Positions 6,856 to 14,221 are shown, counted from the first letter of the stretch. The stretch: DNA of 21,297 nucleotides from an uncultured Candidatus Saccharibacteria bacterium (GCA_946887425.1 CAMPKW010000015.1:1-21297); one strand, 5' to 3'. The notes: generated by a model not told the origin, from the letters alone. Made by a program: numbers and translations.

Positions 6856-7581
6856 ATGATGGGAAGCACCACGTTAACAAACAATCCCGTAACCGACCTC
6901 ACCGCCGTTCGTCAACAGCTCCTAGCGGGCAAGTTGGCGGGCGCGCGGCATGAACTGCTCATTTTGTCCGACGAAAGCGCCAGCGACGCGATCTTCTACC
7001 TTGCAAAAGGCGTAGTCACCTTCTTCGAAGGTGATGAAGCGGGGGCAGAAAAGCTTTTTCAAAAAGCCGAAAGCCTTGAAGATCCTTTGCCGTCCAAATC
7101 GTTCGATCAGCTCTATGCGCAACTGCTCGTAGAAGGTGCCCTCTGCAAGTCGCTCATGCGTGACACGCGTGCCGACCTTGTAGAGATGGCGCTCGAAACG
7201 GCCGAGCAACTGCTGGTCGGACACGACCTACCCAGGCAGTCCGAAGTGACGACCTACATCGAGATCCTCGATCACGTCGCCGCCAACAAGAGCGACCAGC
7301 TGCAGCAACTTCATCAGAAGATGACGGATGCATGGATCAACTTGGATGATCCTGTTGTGCAGTCCTGGAAGACCGTCCTGGACATGGCAGCGCTTCGTTC
7401 ACTGTGTGAGCGCACAAGACTGGCGGACAGACTGTTCGCGCCCATTCGGGGGCAGGCAACGGGATACGAGAGCACGTGCGTCAATATTCTGGGCGACGTC
7501 CTACAGTCGGACGCCCCCAAGCGCACAAAGCTGACCGCTGTTCGGATTTTTATCTTCGGACGCGTTGGCGTCTGGAAATAA
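6856..7581 (+). CDS. Hypothetical protein with TPR-like helical repeats
   Basis: I do not recognise this protein of about 241 residues. It is almost all alpha-helical by eye, with no signal peptide or membrane segment. The segment AIFYLAKGVVTFFEGDEAGAEKLFQKAE resembles a TPR unit, so a protein-binding role is possible. The frame can be extended upstream to 6733, but the promoter lies inside that extension. ATG ATG at 6856 follows the transcript start and a purine-rich AAAGG, so the start is 6856 or 6859. Codons here end more often in G or C than in glyQS or rpmA, which may hint at transfer. It is a single-gene unit between divergent glyQS and convergent recO. Confidence 0.8.
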   Translation: MMGSTTLTNNPVTDLTAVRQQLLAGKLAGARHELLILSDESASDAIFYLAKGVVTFFEGDEAGAEKLFQKAESLEDPLPSKSFDQLYAQLLVEGALCKSLMRDTRADLVEMALETAEQLLVGHDLPRQSEVTTYIEILDHVAANKSDQLQQLHQKMTDAWINLDDPVVQSWKTVLDMAALRSLCERTRLADRLFAPIRGQATGYESTCVNILGDVLQSDAPKRTKLTAVRIFIFGRVGVWK

Positions 7582-7595
7582 CACCAGAGCAGCGC

Positions 7596-7648
7596 CGGAG
7601 GCCCAGGCCTCCGCCCCACACCCGCCACAGCCAGTGGCGGGTGTTTCA
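7596..7648 (+). terminator. Two tandem GC-rich hairpins ending the plus-strand unit
   Basis: The first is a perfect 8-bp inverted repeat CGGAGGCC/GGCCTCCG (7596-7613) with a 2-nt centre. The second is an 11-bp perfect stem, ACACCCGCCAC (7618-7628) and GTGGCGGGTGT (7634-7644), with loop AGCCA and a TTCACTTTT tail. The second is a clear intrinsic terminator for the + strand. On the minus strand, downstream of recO, it lacks a T tail. Confidence 0.8.
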
Positions 7649-7651
7649 CTT

Positions 7652-8326
7652 TTATAACGCAGCGTGTTGCCTCGCTACCAACCAGCAGTCTGGCAAAATT
7701 TCACCGATTCCTCCAATTTGCGCCAGCACCCTCAATGGTCTTGACGAGATGAGGCGGAGCAACTTAATATGATCTGCCGTAAGCTCGCCATTAGCAACAG
7801 GCCGCAGGCCGGTCTCGCTCACATCGTAACGATACGCGCCTTCTGGGCGAAGCGCATTTCCGTCGATATCATGCGTCAGACTCAGCTCGTGACCAAGCAG
7901 TGCGGCATGATGCAGATAAAACCAGGTTTCGATAAGCTGCCGCTCAATCGTCATACTATCAAGCGCCATCAAAACTTCTAAAAGCACCTCGTACCACTCT
8001 GGTTCGTTCACCATTTCACTTGCCCGACTCACCTGCTTGATCGCCTCGTAGCCAAATTGCATGCGGTCATAATCTTCTAAAATATGCCTGTAAAATTGCA
8101 CCAGACGGGCCGACGTCAAAATCCCCAGATCGCCCTTCCCCTCGCCAATCACCACATCACTTACCGCAAAAAGTTCTATCCCGCCAGCGAGGCGGGATTT
8201 TTCTTTTCGAACACCACGGGCGATGACATTATAGCGACCTTGTGGAGTTAATAAGTGCAAAATCCTATCTCCCTCGCCGTAGTTCGTACGCCGAAGTACG
8301 ATCGCACGAGTGCGTATACTTTTCAT
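7652..8326 (-). CDS. recO: DNA repair protein RecO
   Basis: The 224-residue protein starts with the RecO OB-fold: KSIRTRAIVLRRTNYGEGDRI, then LTPQGRYNVIARGVRKEKSRLAGG. A helical C-terminal domain follows from about residue 85. RecO anneals single strands and works with RecR to load RecA on SSB-coated DNA. No CxxC zinc pairs are present, as in E. coli RecO. It is the last gene of a histidine kinase-receiver-recO operon, and its ATG overlaps the receiver stop by 4 nt. An antisense terminator-like hairpin lies within the coding region at 8178-8208. Confidence 0.95.
   Translation of the reverse strand: MKSIRTRAIVLRRTNYGEGDRILHLLTPQGRYNVIARGVRKEKSRLAGGIELFAVSDVVIGEGKGDLGILTSARLVQFYRHILEDYDRMQFGYEAIKQVSRASEMVNEPEWYEVLLEVLMALDSMTIERQLIETWFYLHHAALLGHELSLTHDIDGNALRPEGAYRYDVSETGLRPVANGELTADHIKLLRLISSRPLRVLAQIGGIGEILPDCWLVARQHAAL
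8178..8208 (+). terminator. Terminator-like hairpin inside recO, antisense to it
   Basis: On the + strand, ATCCCGCC (8178-8185) and GGCGGGAT (8191-8198) form a perfect 8-bp stem with loop AGCGA, then TTTTTCTTTT follows. It has every feature of an intrinsic terminator but faces against recO. It would stop any + strand transcript that reads through the hairpins at 7596-7644. Confidence 0.6.
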
Positions 8327-8691
8327 AACGTGACACTCCGCACCGCCACGGCAAGATCATCCGGCTGCATTGTCGCTTTGTCCAAGATGCGACGCACACC
8401 GTAAATCTCCAGTTCTTCGATCCGTAAATCAGCCGCCATATTTGTACAAAGAATGACAGGTACCACTGCCGTATCAGTATATGACTGAAGTTCATGAAGC
8501 AGCGTAAATGCCGTAGTCCCCGTCAGAAGCACGTCCAAAATAATAGCCGCTGGCTTCACTTCATCAATCAAATCAATTGCAGCAAGCGCATGGGGCGCAT
8601 GATGAACAGTGTAGTCACTCAGCATGCGACTAAACTGCTCTGCCAGCCACGCATCATCCTCGACGAGTACGATAGGCAGCTTCTTACTCAT
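8323..8691 (-). CDS. Response regulator, receiver domain only
   Basis: The 122-residue protein is a single receiver domain. The acidic pair is D12-D13 (VEDDAW), the phosphoacceptor is D53 (ILDVLL), the conserved Thr is T83 and the conserved Lys is K105 (LDKATM). All phosphotransfer residues are intact. There is no DNA-binding or enzymatic output domain, so it must act through a partner, as CheY or Spo0F does. It overlaps the kinase gene and recO by 4 nt each. The cognate kinase is probably its upstream neighbour. Confidence 0.93.
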   Translation of the reverse strand: MSKKLPIVLVEDDAWLAEQFSRMLSDYTVHHAPHALAAIDLIDEVKPAAIILDVLLTGTTAFTLLHELQSYTDTAVVPVILCTNMAADLRIEELEIYGVRRILDKATMQPDDLAVAVRSVTL

Positions 8692-9419
8692 AGTAGTCGC
8701 AGCTGCTTCGACGCTTGCATGTCGACGTAAAATGACGCACCGTCACGGTGGCGAGTTGCACCAATCGTCCCGTTCATAACTTCGGCAAATTGACCAGCAA
8801 TATACAGGCCAAGTCCGCTACTCTGCGGCCTTGCATGCACCGGCTGCGGTGTCTGAAGTTTTGCCGCCAAGGTTCGCCATGTATCACTAGGTAACGCCGG
8901 GCCGTAGTCGCGCACTCCCACGCGTACGGTATCACCATTCACAATTTGCGTACTAAGTTCAACAACACCGCTCGCATCACTATAGTGCAGCGCATTATCA
9001 CTAAAGTTCATGATAATTCGCCGGAGCAGATCACGATTCGCTACCATAAGCGGCGGTCGACGGCGACTGGCCACACGGATCACGCGTCCATGGGCAGCGA
9101 AAAGCGGCGTCAATTCATGAACAATATCCTCGCAGAGCTGCTGCGGGTTAATCGGCTCAAGCTCAAACATCGCCCCCTCGAGCCGGGCGGAACGCGTCAA
9201 GTCGCTTGTTAAGCGCAGCGCACGCTCACTCGTGAGCGTTACCTGCCGAAGCATACGCAGCTGCTCCGCTTCGGACACACCACCCTGCTCAATAGAGAGC
9301 GACAACTGCCGGATCAGCGCAAGTGGCGCCTTCAGCTCATGGGCGGCAGTGACAAGCGAAGAAGAGCCACGTAACTGTGACTCTTGCATATTGTCAAACT
9401 CACCTGACCCGCTACTCAT
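8688..9419 (-). CDS. Soluble sensor-less histidine kinase
   Basis: The 243-residue protein is a bare kinase core. The HisKA domain has the phosphorylated H27 (AAHELKAPL). The HATPase_c domain carries the N-box (N138 and N142 in NFSDNALHYS), a G1 box altered to D171-Y-G-P-A, and an intact G2 box, SSGLGL at 200-205. There is no membrane segment, PAS, GAF or HAMP region. Any signal must come from another protein or from the 20-residue N-terminus. The -10 box TACACT with TGc extension ends 9 nt before the ATG, and there is no Shine-Dalgarno site. It is first in the operon with the receiver and recO. Confidence 0.92.
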   Translation of the reverse strand: MSSGSGEFDNMQESQLRGSSSLVTAAHELKAPLALIRQLSLSIEQGGVSEAEQLRMLRQVTLTSERALRLTSDLTRSARLEGAMFELEPINPQQLCEDIVHELTPLFAAHGRVIRVASRRRPPLMVANRDLLRRIIMNFSDNALHYSDASGVVELSTQIVNGDTVRVGVRDYGPALPSDTWRTLAAKLQTPQPVHARPQSSGLGLYIAGQFAEVMNGTIGATRHRDGASFYVDMQASKQLRLL

Positions 9420-9428
9420 ACTACATCT

Positions 9429-9437
9429 AGTGTAGCA
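9429..9437 (-). promoter_or_regulatory. Extended -10 promoter of the kinase-receiver-recO operon
   Basis: TGc-TACACT on the minus strand is followed by 9 nt and the ATG at 9419, so the leader is about 2 nt. The inverted repeat CTACA/TGTAG (9421-9435) overlaps the -10 and the start region and could be an operator, though it is short. Confidence 0.55.
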
Positions 9438-9449
9438 CGAGAGGCCGTT

Positions 9450-10109
9450 CTACTGATTGAACTTAATCGTTTGCACCAAGGTGTCGAAATCAGGCTTAAA
9501 GGTATCGGCATCAGTTCGAAGTGTCACCGTTTTATCGCGAATCTTATACACCACTGCAGCGCCGCGGATGTCCTTCGAGAAGCTACCGTCAAAACGTGTG
9601 CCATTTACACCATTGGCCGAGATGGCGCTTGAACGAAGATCGCCTTTTTTCACAAGCGGAGCATAGGTCGCAAGCGCTGAATCATACTCCTTATCCTCAA
9701 TCAACACCCGTAGCGCATACTGAGCCTTGGTACTTACAGGTGGCACAACACCCGGGTTAAGATAGGCCTCAAACGCCCCGCCACTCGTTGCGTCTTTGGC
9801 AACATACACACTCCATTGCTTCGAGTAGTCAAATGTTAGTCGTCCGTAATCATCCGGTCCTGTAAATTGTCGGTTTGGCAATTTATCACGTTCCGTAAAC
9901 TTCTTTTCGTCTTCATCCCCTTGGATTTTTTTTGCCGTCGCAACGGCCGCTTCAATCTTGGTATCGACATTTGTTTTCTGGTCGGTGTAGTTCATGTACG
10001 CCCAGATAGCGACAGATCCAGCCGCTGCCGTGACAAGCGCAAGGCTAATCGTCGCAATAAGCAGGCCGCTTACAGCGCCGCGTTCATGTTTGTGAGTGTT
10101 TGAGTTCAT
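9450..10109 (-). CDS. Membrane-anchored protein of unknown function
   Basis: The protein of 219 residues has a short cytoplasmic N-terminus ending in KHER, one hydrophobic segment at about 11-38, then a large outer domain. Residues 41-85 are charged and helical. After that, the domain has strand-like segments with GGAFEAYLNPG and NGTRFDGSFSKD, ending DFDTLVQTIKFNQ. I know no family for it. It resembles cell-surface lipoprotein-like domains that end in a probable TIKF strand, but this is a guess. A longer frame starts at 10169, but the promoter lies inside that extension and the ATG at 10109 sits 6 nt after TATAAT, so I use 10109. No cleavage motif or lipobox Cys is seen, so it is likely an uncleaved anchor. 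Confidence 0.82.
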   Translation of the reverse strand: MNSNTHKHERGAVSGLLIATISLALVTAAAGSVAIWAYMNYTDQKTNVDTKIEAAVATAKKIQGDEDEKKFTERDKLPNRQFTGPDDYGRLTFDYSKQWSVYVAKDATSGGAFEAYLNPGVVPPVSTKAQYALRVLIEDKEYDSALATYAPLVKKGDLRSSAISANGVNGTRFDGSFSKDIRGAAVVYKIRDKTVTLRTDADTFKPDFDTLVQTIKFNQ

Positions 10110-10115
10110 GCCGTC

Positions 10116-10144
10116 ATTATACTTATGCCTAGCGAGGTTGTAAA
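10116..10144 (-). promoter_or_regulatory. Strong leaderless promoter of the membrane-anchored gene
   Basis: TTTACA (10144-10139), a 17-nt spacer and TATAAT (10121-10116) are followed by 6 nt and the ATG at 10109. Both hexamers are near consensus. Transcription should start at or within a base or two of the ATG. The -35 lies inside the 3' end of the methyltransferase gene. Confidence 0.8.
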
Positions 10145-10644
10145 GGAGAGGCTTCGTAAAGATACGCAACTTTGTTGCGAGCTACAGGCGTTATCGGCGG
10201 CACAGAAAACCCATAACTCATAAAATAAATTGTTTTATGTAACCGGGTTGCCTCTTGAACAACTTTATTGTACATTTTGCGAATATCTCGTGACTCACCG
10301 AATGTATAGACGATCGTGACGTCAGCTGGCAGCTGCGTCAGCCAAAAATCAACCAACCGCACCTTAATAAGTGAGCCGTACGGGCGAGCCAATAGCTTAC
10401 TGATTACCACCAAAACTGGATTGAGCTCATAGCCAATTGCCCTGGCGCCCCGCCTGGCCGCCTGGCGAAGCACTACGCCGTCACCACTCCCGATATCGAC
10501 AAGCACATCGGCTTTGCCAATCGGATAGAGCTCATCAAACGCCCGCTCCAGATCGCGTTTTTTCGTGGGTACGTATGGCGCGCCCCGTAGCACCACAAAC
10601 CCAAATAATGCCAGAATACCAACGGCAATCCAGATCAAGAACAT
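10129..10644 (-). CDS. Membrane-anchored SAM-dependent methyltransferase, FAM173-like
   Basis: Residues 2-19 form one hydrophobic helix. PYVPT at about 23-27 and a class I SAM-binding motif, DIGSGDG at 50-56, follow, then the acidic end of strand beta-2 at E73 (GYELNPVLV). This arrangement resembles the FAM173/ATPSCKMT group, whose eukaryotic members methylate lysines in mitochondrial proteins. The DFWL near residues 108-111 is where that family has its D-x-W motif. The bacterial substrate is unknown. The gene follows xseB after 3 nt without a clear ribosome site, so it is probably translated by coupling in the flippase-xseA-xseB operon. Confidence 0.82.
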   Translation of the reverse strand: MFLIWIAVGILALFGFVVLRGAPYVPTKKRDLERAFDELYPIGKADVLVDIGSGDGVVLRQAARRGARAIGYELNPVLVVISKLLARPYGSLIKVRLVDFWLTQLPADVTIVYTFGESRDIRKMYNKVVQEATRLHKTIYFMSYGFSVPPITPVARNKVAYLYEASPLQPR

Positions 10645-10647
10645 CCG

Positions 10648-10851
10648 CTACGACTCGCTATCAAACGACTTCTTGACGACTTCGATATCATTGCGCAGTG
10701 TCGTGAGATCGTTCTCTATGTCCTGTGCCAATTTTTCTGCCTCTTTGAACTTATCCAACGCCTGTTCCAAAACAAATTCGTCGCTATCGAACCAAGCCAC
10801 TAGCTCGGTTAATTCTGTCGTTTTTTCTTGAATAGATTTATTTTGTGTCAT
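10648..10851 (-). CDS. xseB: Exodeoxyribonuclease VII small subunit
   Basis: This 67-residue, all-helical, acidic protein has the XseB pattern: a helix with LEQALDKFKEAEKLAQDIENDL, where the family usually reads LEe.l..fe.G..L...c...L. Several small subunits wrap around one XseA chain to form ExoVII, which degrades single-stranded DNA from both ends. It overlaps the 3' end of xseA by 14 nt in another frame, as the pair often does. The position next to xseA supports the call more than the weak sequence alone. Confidence 0.92.
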   Translation of the reverse strand: MTQNKSIQEKTTELTELVAWFDSDEFVLEQALDKFKEAEKLAQDIENDLTTLRNDIEVVKKSFDSES

Positions 10852-11935
10852 ACGTTTCTACCTTCGCTTTCATTATAGCCGTCATTGTCTCAATCTCTAT
10901 CACTTCGCCAGGAGCCTGCCTCCCGCGAATCAGCGCATAACCACGCTGCAAGACCGTTTGAGGGTCAAGCTGCTGTAAAATAGTGCGCAATGTACGAAGG
11001 CGTTCATACTGCGAGTCGAGCCGCTGCACCACCGAACGTAGCGCTCGATCGAGCGTCTCTCGAAGTAGTAGCTCTTGGCTGGCAATACCCTGCTCTACCT
11101 TTGGCAACAGCGAACGGACCTGGTAGCGTACACTTCGAATAATTTCGTTCCTGTCGGGCACGAGTAGTTGCGCGGCATTACTTGGTGTTGCAGCTTGTAC
11201 ATCGGCTACAAGATCAGCCAGACTCACATCCGTCTCATGCCCCACTCCCACCATTGTCGGAATACGGCTCGCGGCAATCTCGCGTACCAGCAGCTCATCA
11301 TTAAAAGCCGCCAGATCATCCGCACTTCCGCCGCCACGAATCATCACAAGTACCTCGGGCAGCACTTTGCGCTCATTAAAATACTTCAACGCCCGAATCA
11401 TTTGATCAGGAGCATCTGCCCCTTGGACCTGCACATGCGCCACGTCAACCTTCACCCCACCCCAGCGATCACTCAAAATCTTAATAAAATCAGCGTAGCC
11501 AGCTGCGCCTGTACTACTAACGACTGCGACGTGCTTCGGTATGCGAGGCAGTGTACGCTTTCGCTCAGGAGCGAACAAACCCTCTTTATCGAGCTTGGCT
11601 TTCAGTAATTCAAAGCTCTTCTTGAGGCTACCCTCGCCACTTGGACGAATTGCTCGAACCGTCAGACTAAACTTCCCCCACTGTGTTAGTTTTGGTGAAG
11701 CGGTCACGACTACTTTCATGCCATCTTCAATAGGCACGCGCAGCTGAAACAGCATCATAAAACAGCCGACACTCGCACCGGCATCTTTCAGGTCAAAGAA
11801 AACAAACTTACCTTGATTTACCTTGAAGCTCGATACCTCACCTTCAATATCAACGCTCGGGTACGCATACTCGAGCGTTTGATTTGTTAGCGCAATGAAG
11901 TCGCTAACGCTAAACTGGGGATTTATCTTTTCCAT
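10838..11935 (-). CDS. xseA: Exodeoxyribonuclease VII large subunit
   Basis: The 365-residue protein has an N-terminal OB-fold for single-stranded DNA (about 1-100, including VDIEGEVSSFKV and GKFVFFDLKD) and the catalytic Exonuc_VII_L domain. Catalytic-site motifs are present: VVSSTGAAGYADF at 138-150, MIRGGGSADDL at 198-208 and VGVGHETDVSLADLVAD at 229-245. The C-terminal coiled-coil that holds XseB follows and is shorter than in E. coli XseA (456 residues). AAGG lies directly before the ATG, with tight spacing. The start overlaps the 3' end of the flippase-like gene by 26 nt. Confidence 0.96.
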   Translation of the reverse strand: MEKINPQFSVSDFIALTNQTLEYAYPSVDIEGEVSSFKVNQGKFVFFDLKDAGASVGCFMMLFQLRVPIEDGMKVVVTASPKLTQWGKFSLTVRAIRPSGEGSLKKSFELLKAKLDKEGLFAPERKRTLPRIPKHVAVVSSTGAAGYADFIKILSDRWGGVKVDVAHVQVQGADAPDQMIRALKYFNERKVLPEVLVMIRGGGSADDLAAFNDELLVREIAASRIPTMVGVGHETDVSLADLVADVQAATPSNAAQLLVPDRNEIIRSVRYQVRSLLPKVEQGIASQELLLRETLDRALRSVVQRLDSQYERLRTLRTILQQLDPQTVLQRGYALIRGRQAPGEVIEIETMTAIMKAKVETYDTK

Positions 11936-12947
11936 ACCTTAGTAGTGCATGTTGATAAAAAACGTATCCCAAAATAATCGTACCGATAAGGACAATGACA
12001 CGCGTCAGTAAGATACCGGCAATCGCCACGCCCGACACAACGCCCGCCACCGCCAAGAATGCCACCATGATTGCTTCATATGCACCGGCTCCACCTGGAG
12101 TCACAATGAAGAATCCTGCCATTGAAGCAAGCCCATAAGCAATCAAAATCGGCGCCGGGTTAACGATCGTACCGAGTGCCCAGAATGTAATAAAGAACAA
12201 TGCGGCATCAGCCAGGTTAAATACCAATCCCCACAAGAATGGTTTTAAAAGAATCTTCTTTTCACGCCGCAGCTGAAGAAAGTCTTCGTGCAGGTCATCA
12301 AAGAAAACGACTAAATTATCCGCTTTCAAAGCCGACTGCACTCGGCCAAATGTTATACGTCGCACGATATGGTTGACAGTTTTTGCCAGCCAATCTGAAA
12401 ACCTATCAAGCCGCCGCTTACTACTTAAAAGATACACACCGCCTATCACCGCAAGCACCATTCCCGTCACGAGGCCCGCACTGACTAAAATAATCCAACG
12501 ATTCACATTGCCATCGATTGTCACCATTAATACCGCGACGACGAGCAGCGCGACAAACGACGCGAAGCCCATAGCGTAGCGCACTACCTGAGCCATCGTT
12601 GCACGGCCAGGGCTCACCCCGTAATGACCGAGTCGCCACCCCATATATGAAATACCGCTCACGCCCCCACTCGGCAGCACATGATTAACAAAATTCATTT
12701 CAAGTGACATGCGCATAAGTTCGAATCTCGACACTTTATTGATCGATTTCTTGGCGCGTAAATATTCAAAAATCATTTCACCTGCCGCATAATACACCAG
12801 CATCTGACCGGGTATAAGGAGGAGCAGAATCCAGACATTAACATTCCCAAGAAGCTCCCAAGCGTGAGCTATTTCGTGACGCGCAAAGTAGATAATTACC
12901 GCAAGCAATACTACCGTCGCAACACTCAACCACGTTCGAAATGACAT
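11910..12947 (-). CDS. Flippase-like integral membrane protein (UPF0104 / LPG-synthase TM-region family)
   Basis: The protein of 345 residues has about eight hydrophobic helices and the family motifs HVLPSGGVSGISYMGWRL and TPGGAGAYEAIMVAFL. Related domains form the transmembrane part of MprF, which moves aminoacyl-phosphatidylglycerol across the membrane. The catalytic GNAT-like domain of MprF is absent, so this is a stand-alone transport-type domain with unknown lipid cargo. A longer frame starts at 13019, but the promoter lies in that extension. The ATG at 12947 is 6 nt after TATAAT, with no Shine-Dalgarno site. It leads the operon with xseA, xseB and the methyltransferase. Confidence 0.88.
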   Translation of the reverse strand: MSFRTWLSVATVVLLAVIIYFARHEIAHAWELLGNVNVWILLLLIPGQMLVYYAAGEMIFEYLRAKKSINKVSRFELMRMSLEMNFVNHVLPSGGVSGISYMGWRLGHYGVSPGRATMAQVVRYAMGFASFVALLVVAVLMVTIDGNVNRWIILVSAGLVTGMVLAVIGGVYLLSSKRRLDRFSDWLAKTVNHIVRRITFGRVQSALKADNLVVFFDDLHEDFLQLRREKKILLKPFLWGLVFNLADAALFFITFWALGTIVNPAPILIAYGLASMAGFFIVTPGGAGAYEAIMVAFLAVAGVVSGVAIAGILLTRVIVLIGTIILGYVFYQHALLRYGKDKSPV

Positions 12948-12953
12948 AATTGT

Positions 12954-12984
12954 ATTATACACGCTCGTCATAAACGCGTATACT
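12954..12984. promoter_or_regulatory. Overlapping divergent promoters
   Basis: On the minus strand TATAAT (12959-12954) precedes the ATG at 12947 by 6 nt. On the plus strand TATACT (12979-12984) precedes the ATG at 12993 by 8 nt. Each -10 box overlaps the -35 position of the other: TATACA at 12956-12961 for plus and TATACG at 12982-12977 for minus, with 17-nt spacers. Both mRNAs would be leaderless. Only 45 nt separate the two start codons. Confidence 0.65.
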
Positions 12985-12992
12985 AAAGATAT

Positions 12993-14156
12993 ATGTATAT
13001 CGCACTCCTTGGCAGACAACCCGCACTCGGCATGGCCGAACTTGAACGACGATACGGCGAAGACGCCACGTCTTGGTTTTCTGACGTATCTGCAAAAATC
13101 AGCACCGACACACTTTCAATCGAACAATTAGGCGGCATCCAAAAGGCCGGCCAAGTAGTCATCGAGCTTCCCAGCGGCGATTGGCGCCGTGTCAGTATGA
13201 AGATCGTTCAGGCGTATACTCACGCCTGGTCTGGCTTTGATGGCAAGATTACGCTTGGCATCAGTGCGTACGGCTTTGACGTATCACCTCGAGAAATTCA
13301 GCAAACTGGCATCATTCTCAAGCAAAAGCTGAAAAAAGTAAACGTCAGCCTGCGCATGATCCCGAACAATGACACGGCACTCAATACTGCAACGTCCCAC
13401 CATAACAAGCTCGGCCTCTCGAACAACAAGGTCGAAATTCTCGTCGTGCGCGCCCGCAATGGCCGTGTTATTGTCGCCGAAAGCACTGGGGCGCAAAACA
13501 TCACCGCCTACACCAAACGCGACCAAGAGCGGCCGAAACGCGATGCGTTCGTTGGCATGCTGCCGCCTAAACTCGCTCAGATCATGATCAACCTCGCAGA
13601 TCCCGCGCCCGATGCTCGCATTCTCGATCCTTTCTGCGGCACCGGCGTCGTTCTCCAGGAGGCTGCCCTACTTGGCCACGCCGTCTACGGCACCGATCTC
13701 TCTGAGAAAATGATCCGCTACAGCAAGGAAAACCTTGATTGGCTCAAAGAAACACACCGCGCCACCTTTGAATACGACCTTCACGAAGGTGACGCCATGG
13801 ACACGTCGTGGCAAGGCCTAATTGGTGCCGTCGTTGGTGAAACGTACCTTGGCCAGCCATTTAGCGCCCCGCCCTCACCCGCCAAGCTCGATCAAGTCCG
13901 CGGCAATTGCAACAATATCATCAGCTCGTTCCTTAAAAACCTTGCCTCGCAGATCCCAGCCGGCACACCCGTCTCAATTGCCATTCCTGCCTGGAAGCGT
14001 ATTGATGGCGGCTTTGTTCACCTGCCACTTATCAACCAACTCGAGCAACTCGGCTTCACTCGCCATAGCTTCAAGAACATCAAGGATCATGAACTCCTCT
14101 ACTTTCGAGAAGACCAGGTAGTTGCCCGCGAGCTACTCGTTCTCGTCAAGGCTTGA
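12993..14156 (+). CDS. TRM11/Trm-G10-like tRNA (guanine-N2) methyltransferase family protein
   Basis: The 387-residue protein starts MYIALLGRQPALGMAELE, the pattern of the TRM11/Trm-G10 N-terminal region. A THUMP-like RNA-binding stretch follows, then SKxxVEILV-type strands near 145-152. A Rossmann methyltransferase domain begins at about 205: DPFCGTG at 212-218, D235 at the end of beta-2, and EGDAMD at 265-270. The catalytic D/N-P-P-Y motif expected about 15 residues later is replaced by GETYLGQPF at 282-290. The family methylates guanine 10 of tRNA in archaea and eukaryotes. The changed motif leaves substrate and chemistry uncertain. The start is leaderless, and the stop overlaps the -35 box of rpmA. 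Confidence 0.85.
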   Translation: MYIALLGRQPALGMAELERRYGEDATSWFSDVSAKISTDTLSIEQLGGIQKAGQVVIELPSGDWRRVSMKIVQAYTHAWSGFDGKITLGISAYGFDVSPREIQQTGIILKQKLKKVNVSLRMIPNNDTALNTATSHHNKLGLSNNKVEILVVRARNGRVIVAESTGAQNITAYTKRDQERPKRDAFVGMLPPKLAQIMINLADPAPDARILDPFCGTGVVLQEAALLGHAVYGTDLSEKMIRYSKENLDWLKETHRATFEYDLHEGDAMDTSWQGLIGAVVGETYLGQPFSAPPSPAKLDQVRGNCNNIISSFLKNLASQIPAGTPVSIAIPAWKRIDGGFVHLPLINQLEQLGFTRHSFKNIKDHELLYFREDQVVARELLVLVKA

Positions 14157-14213
14157 CGAAACCCTTTAGATTCGGTACAATTGAACAGATTGATTTATAA
14201 AAAACTTAAGGAG
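14153..14213 (+). promoter_or_regulatory. rpmA promoter and ribosome binding site
   Basis: TTGACG (14153-14158), a 17-nt spacer and TACAAT (14176-14181) form a strong promoter, followed by AAGGAG (14208-14213), 8 nt before the ATG at 14222. The -35 box includes the TGA stop codon of the upstream gene. The leader is about 34 nt. Confidence 0.8.
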
Positions 14214-14221
14214 TTTGTTTT

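Noticed and set aside
11168..11608. Plus-strand frame of 146 codons opposite xseA
   Set aside because: It is the complement of conserved XseA sequence and its composition (many His, Asn, Cys) is not protein-like.
12948..13019. Longer start for the flippase-like protein at 13019
   Set aside because: The extension would cover its own promoter and overlap the divergent gene. The hydrophobic protein begins naturally at 12947.
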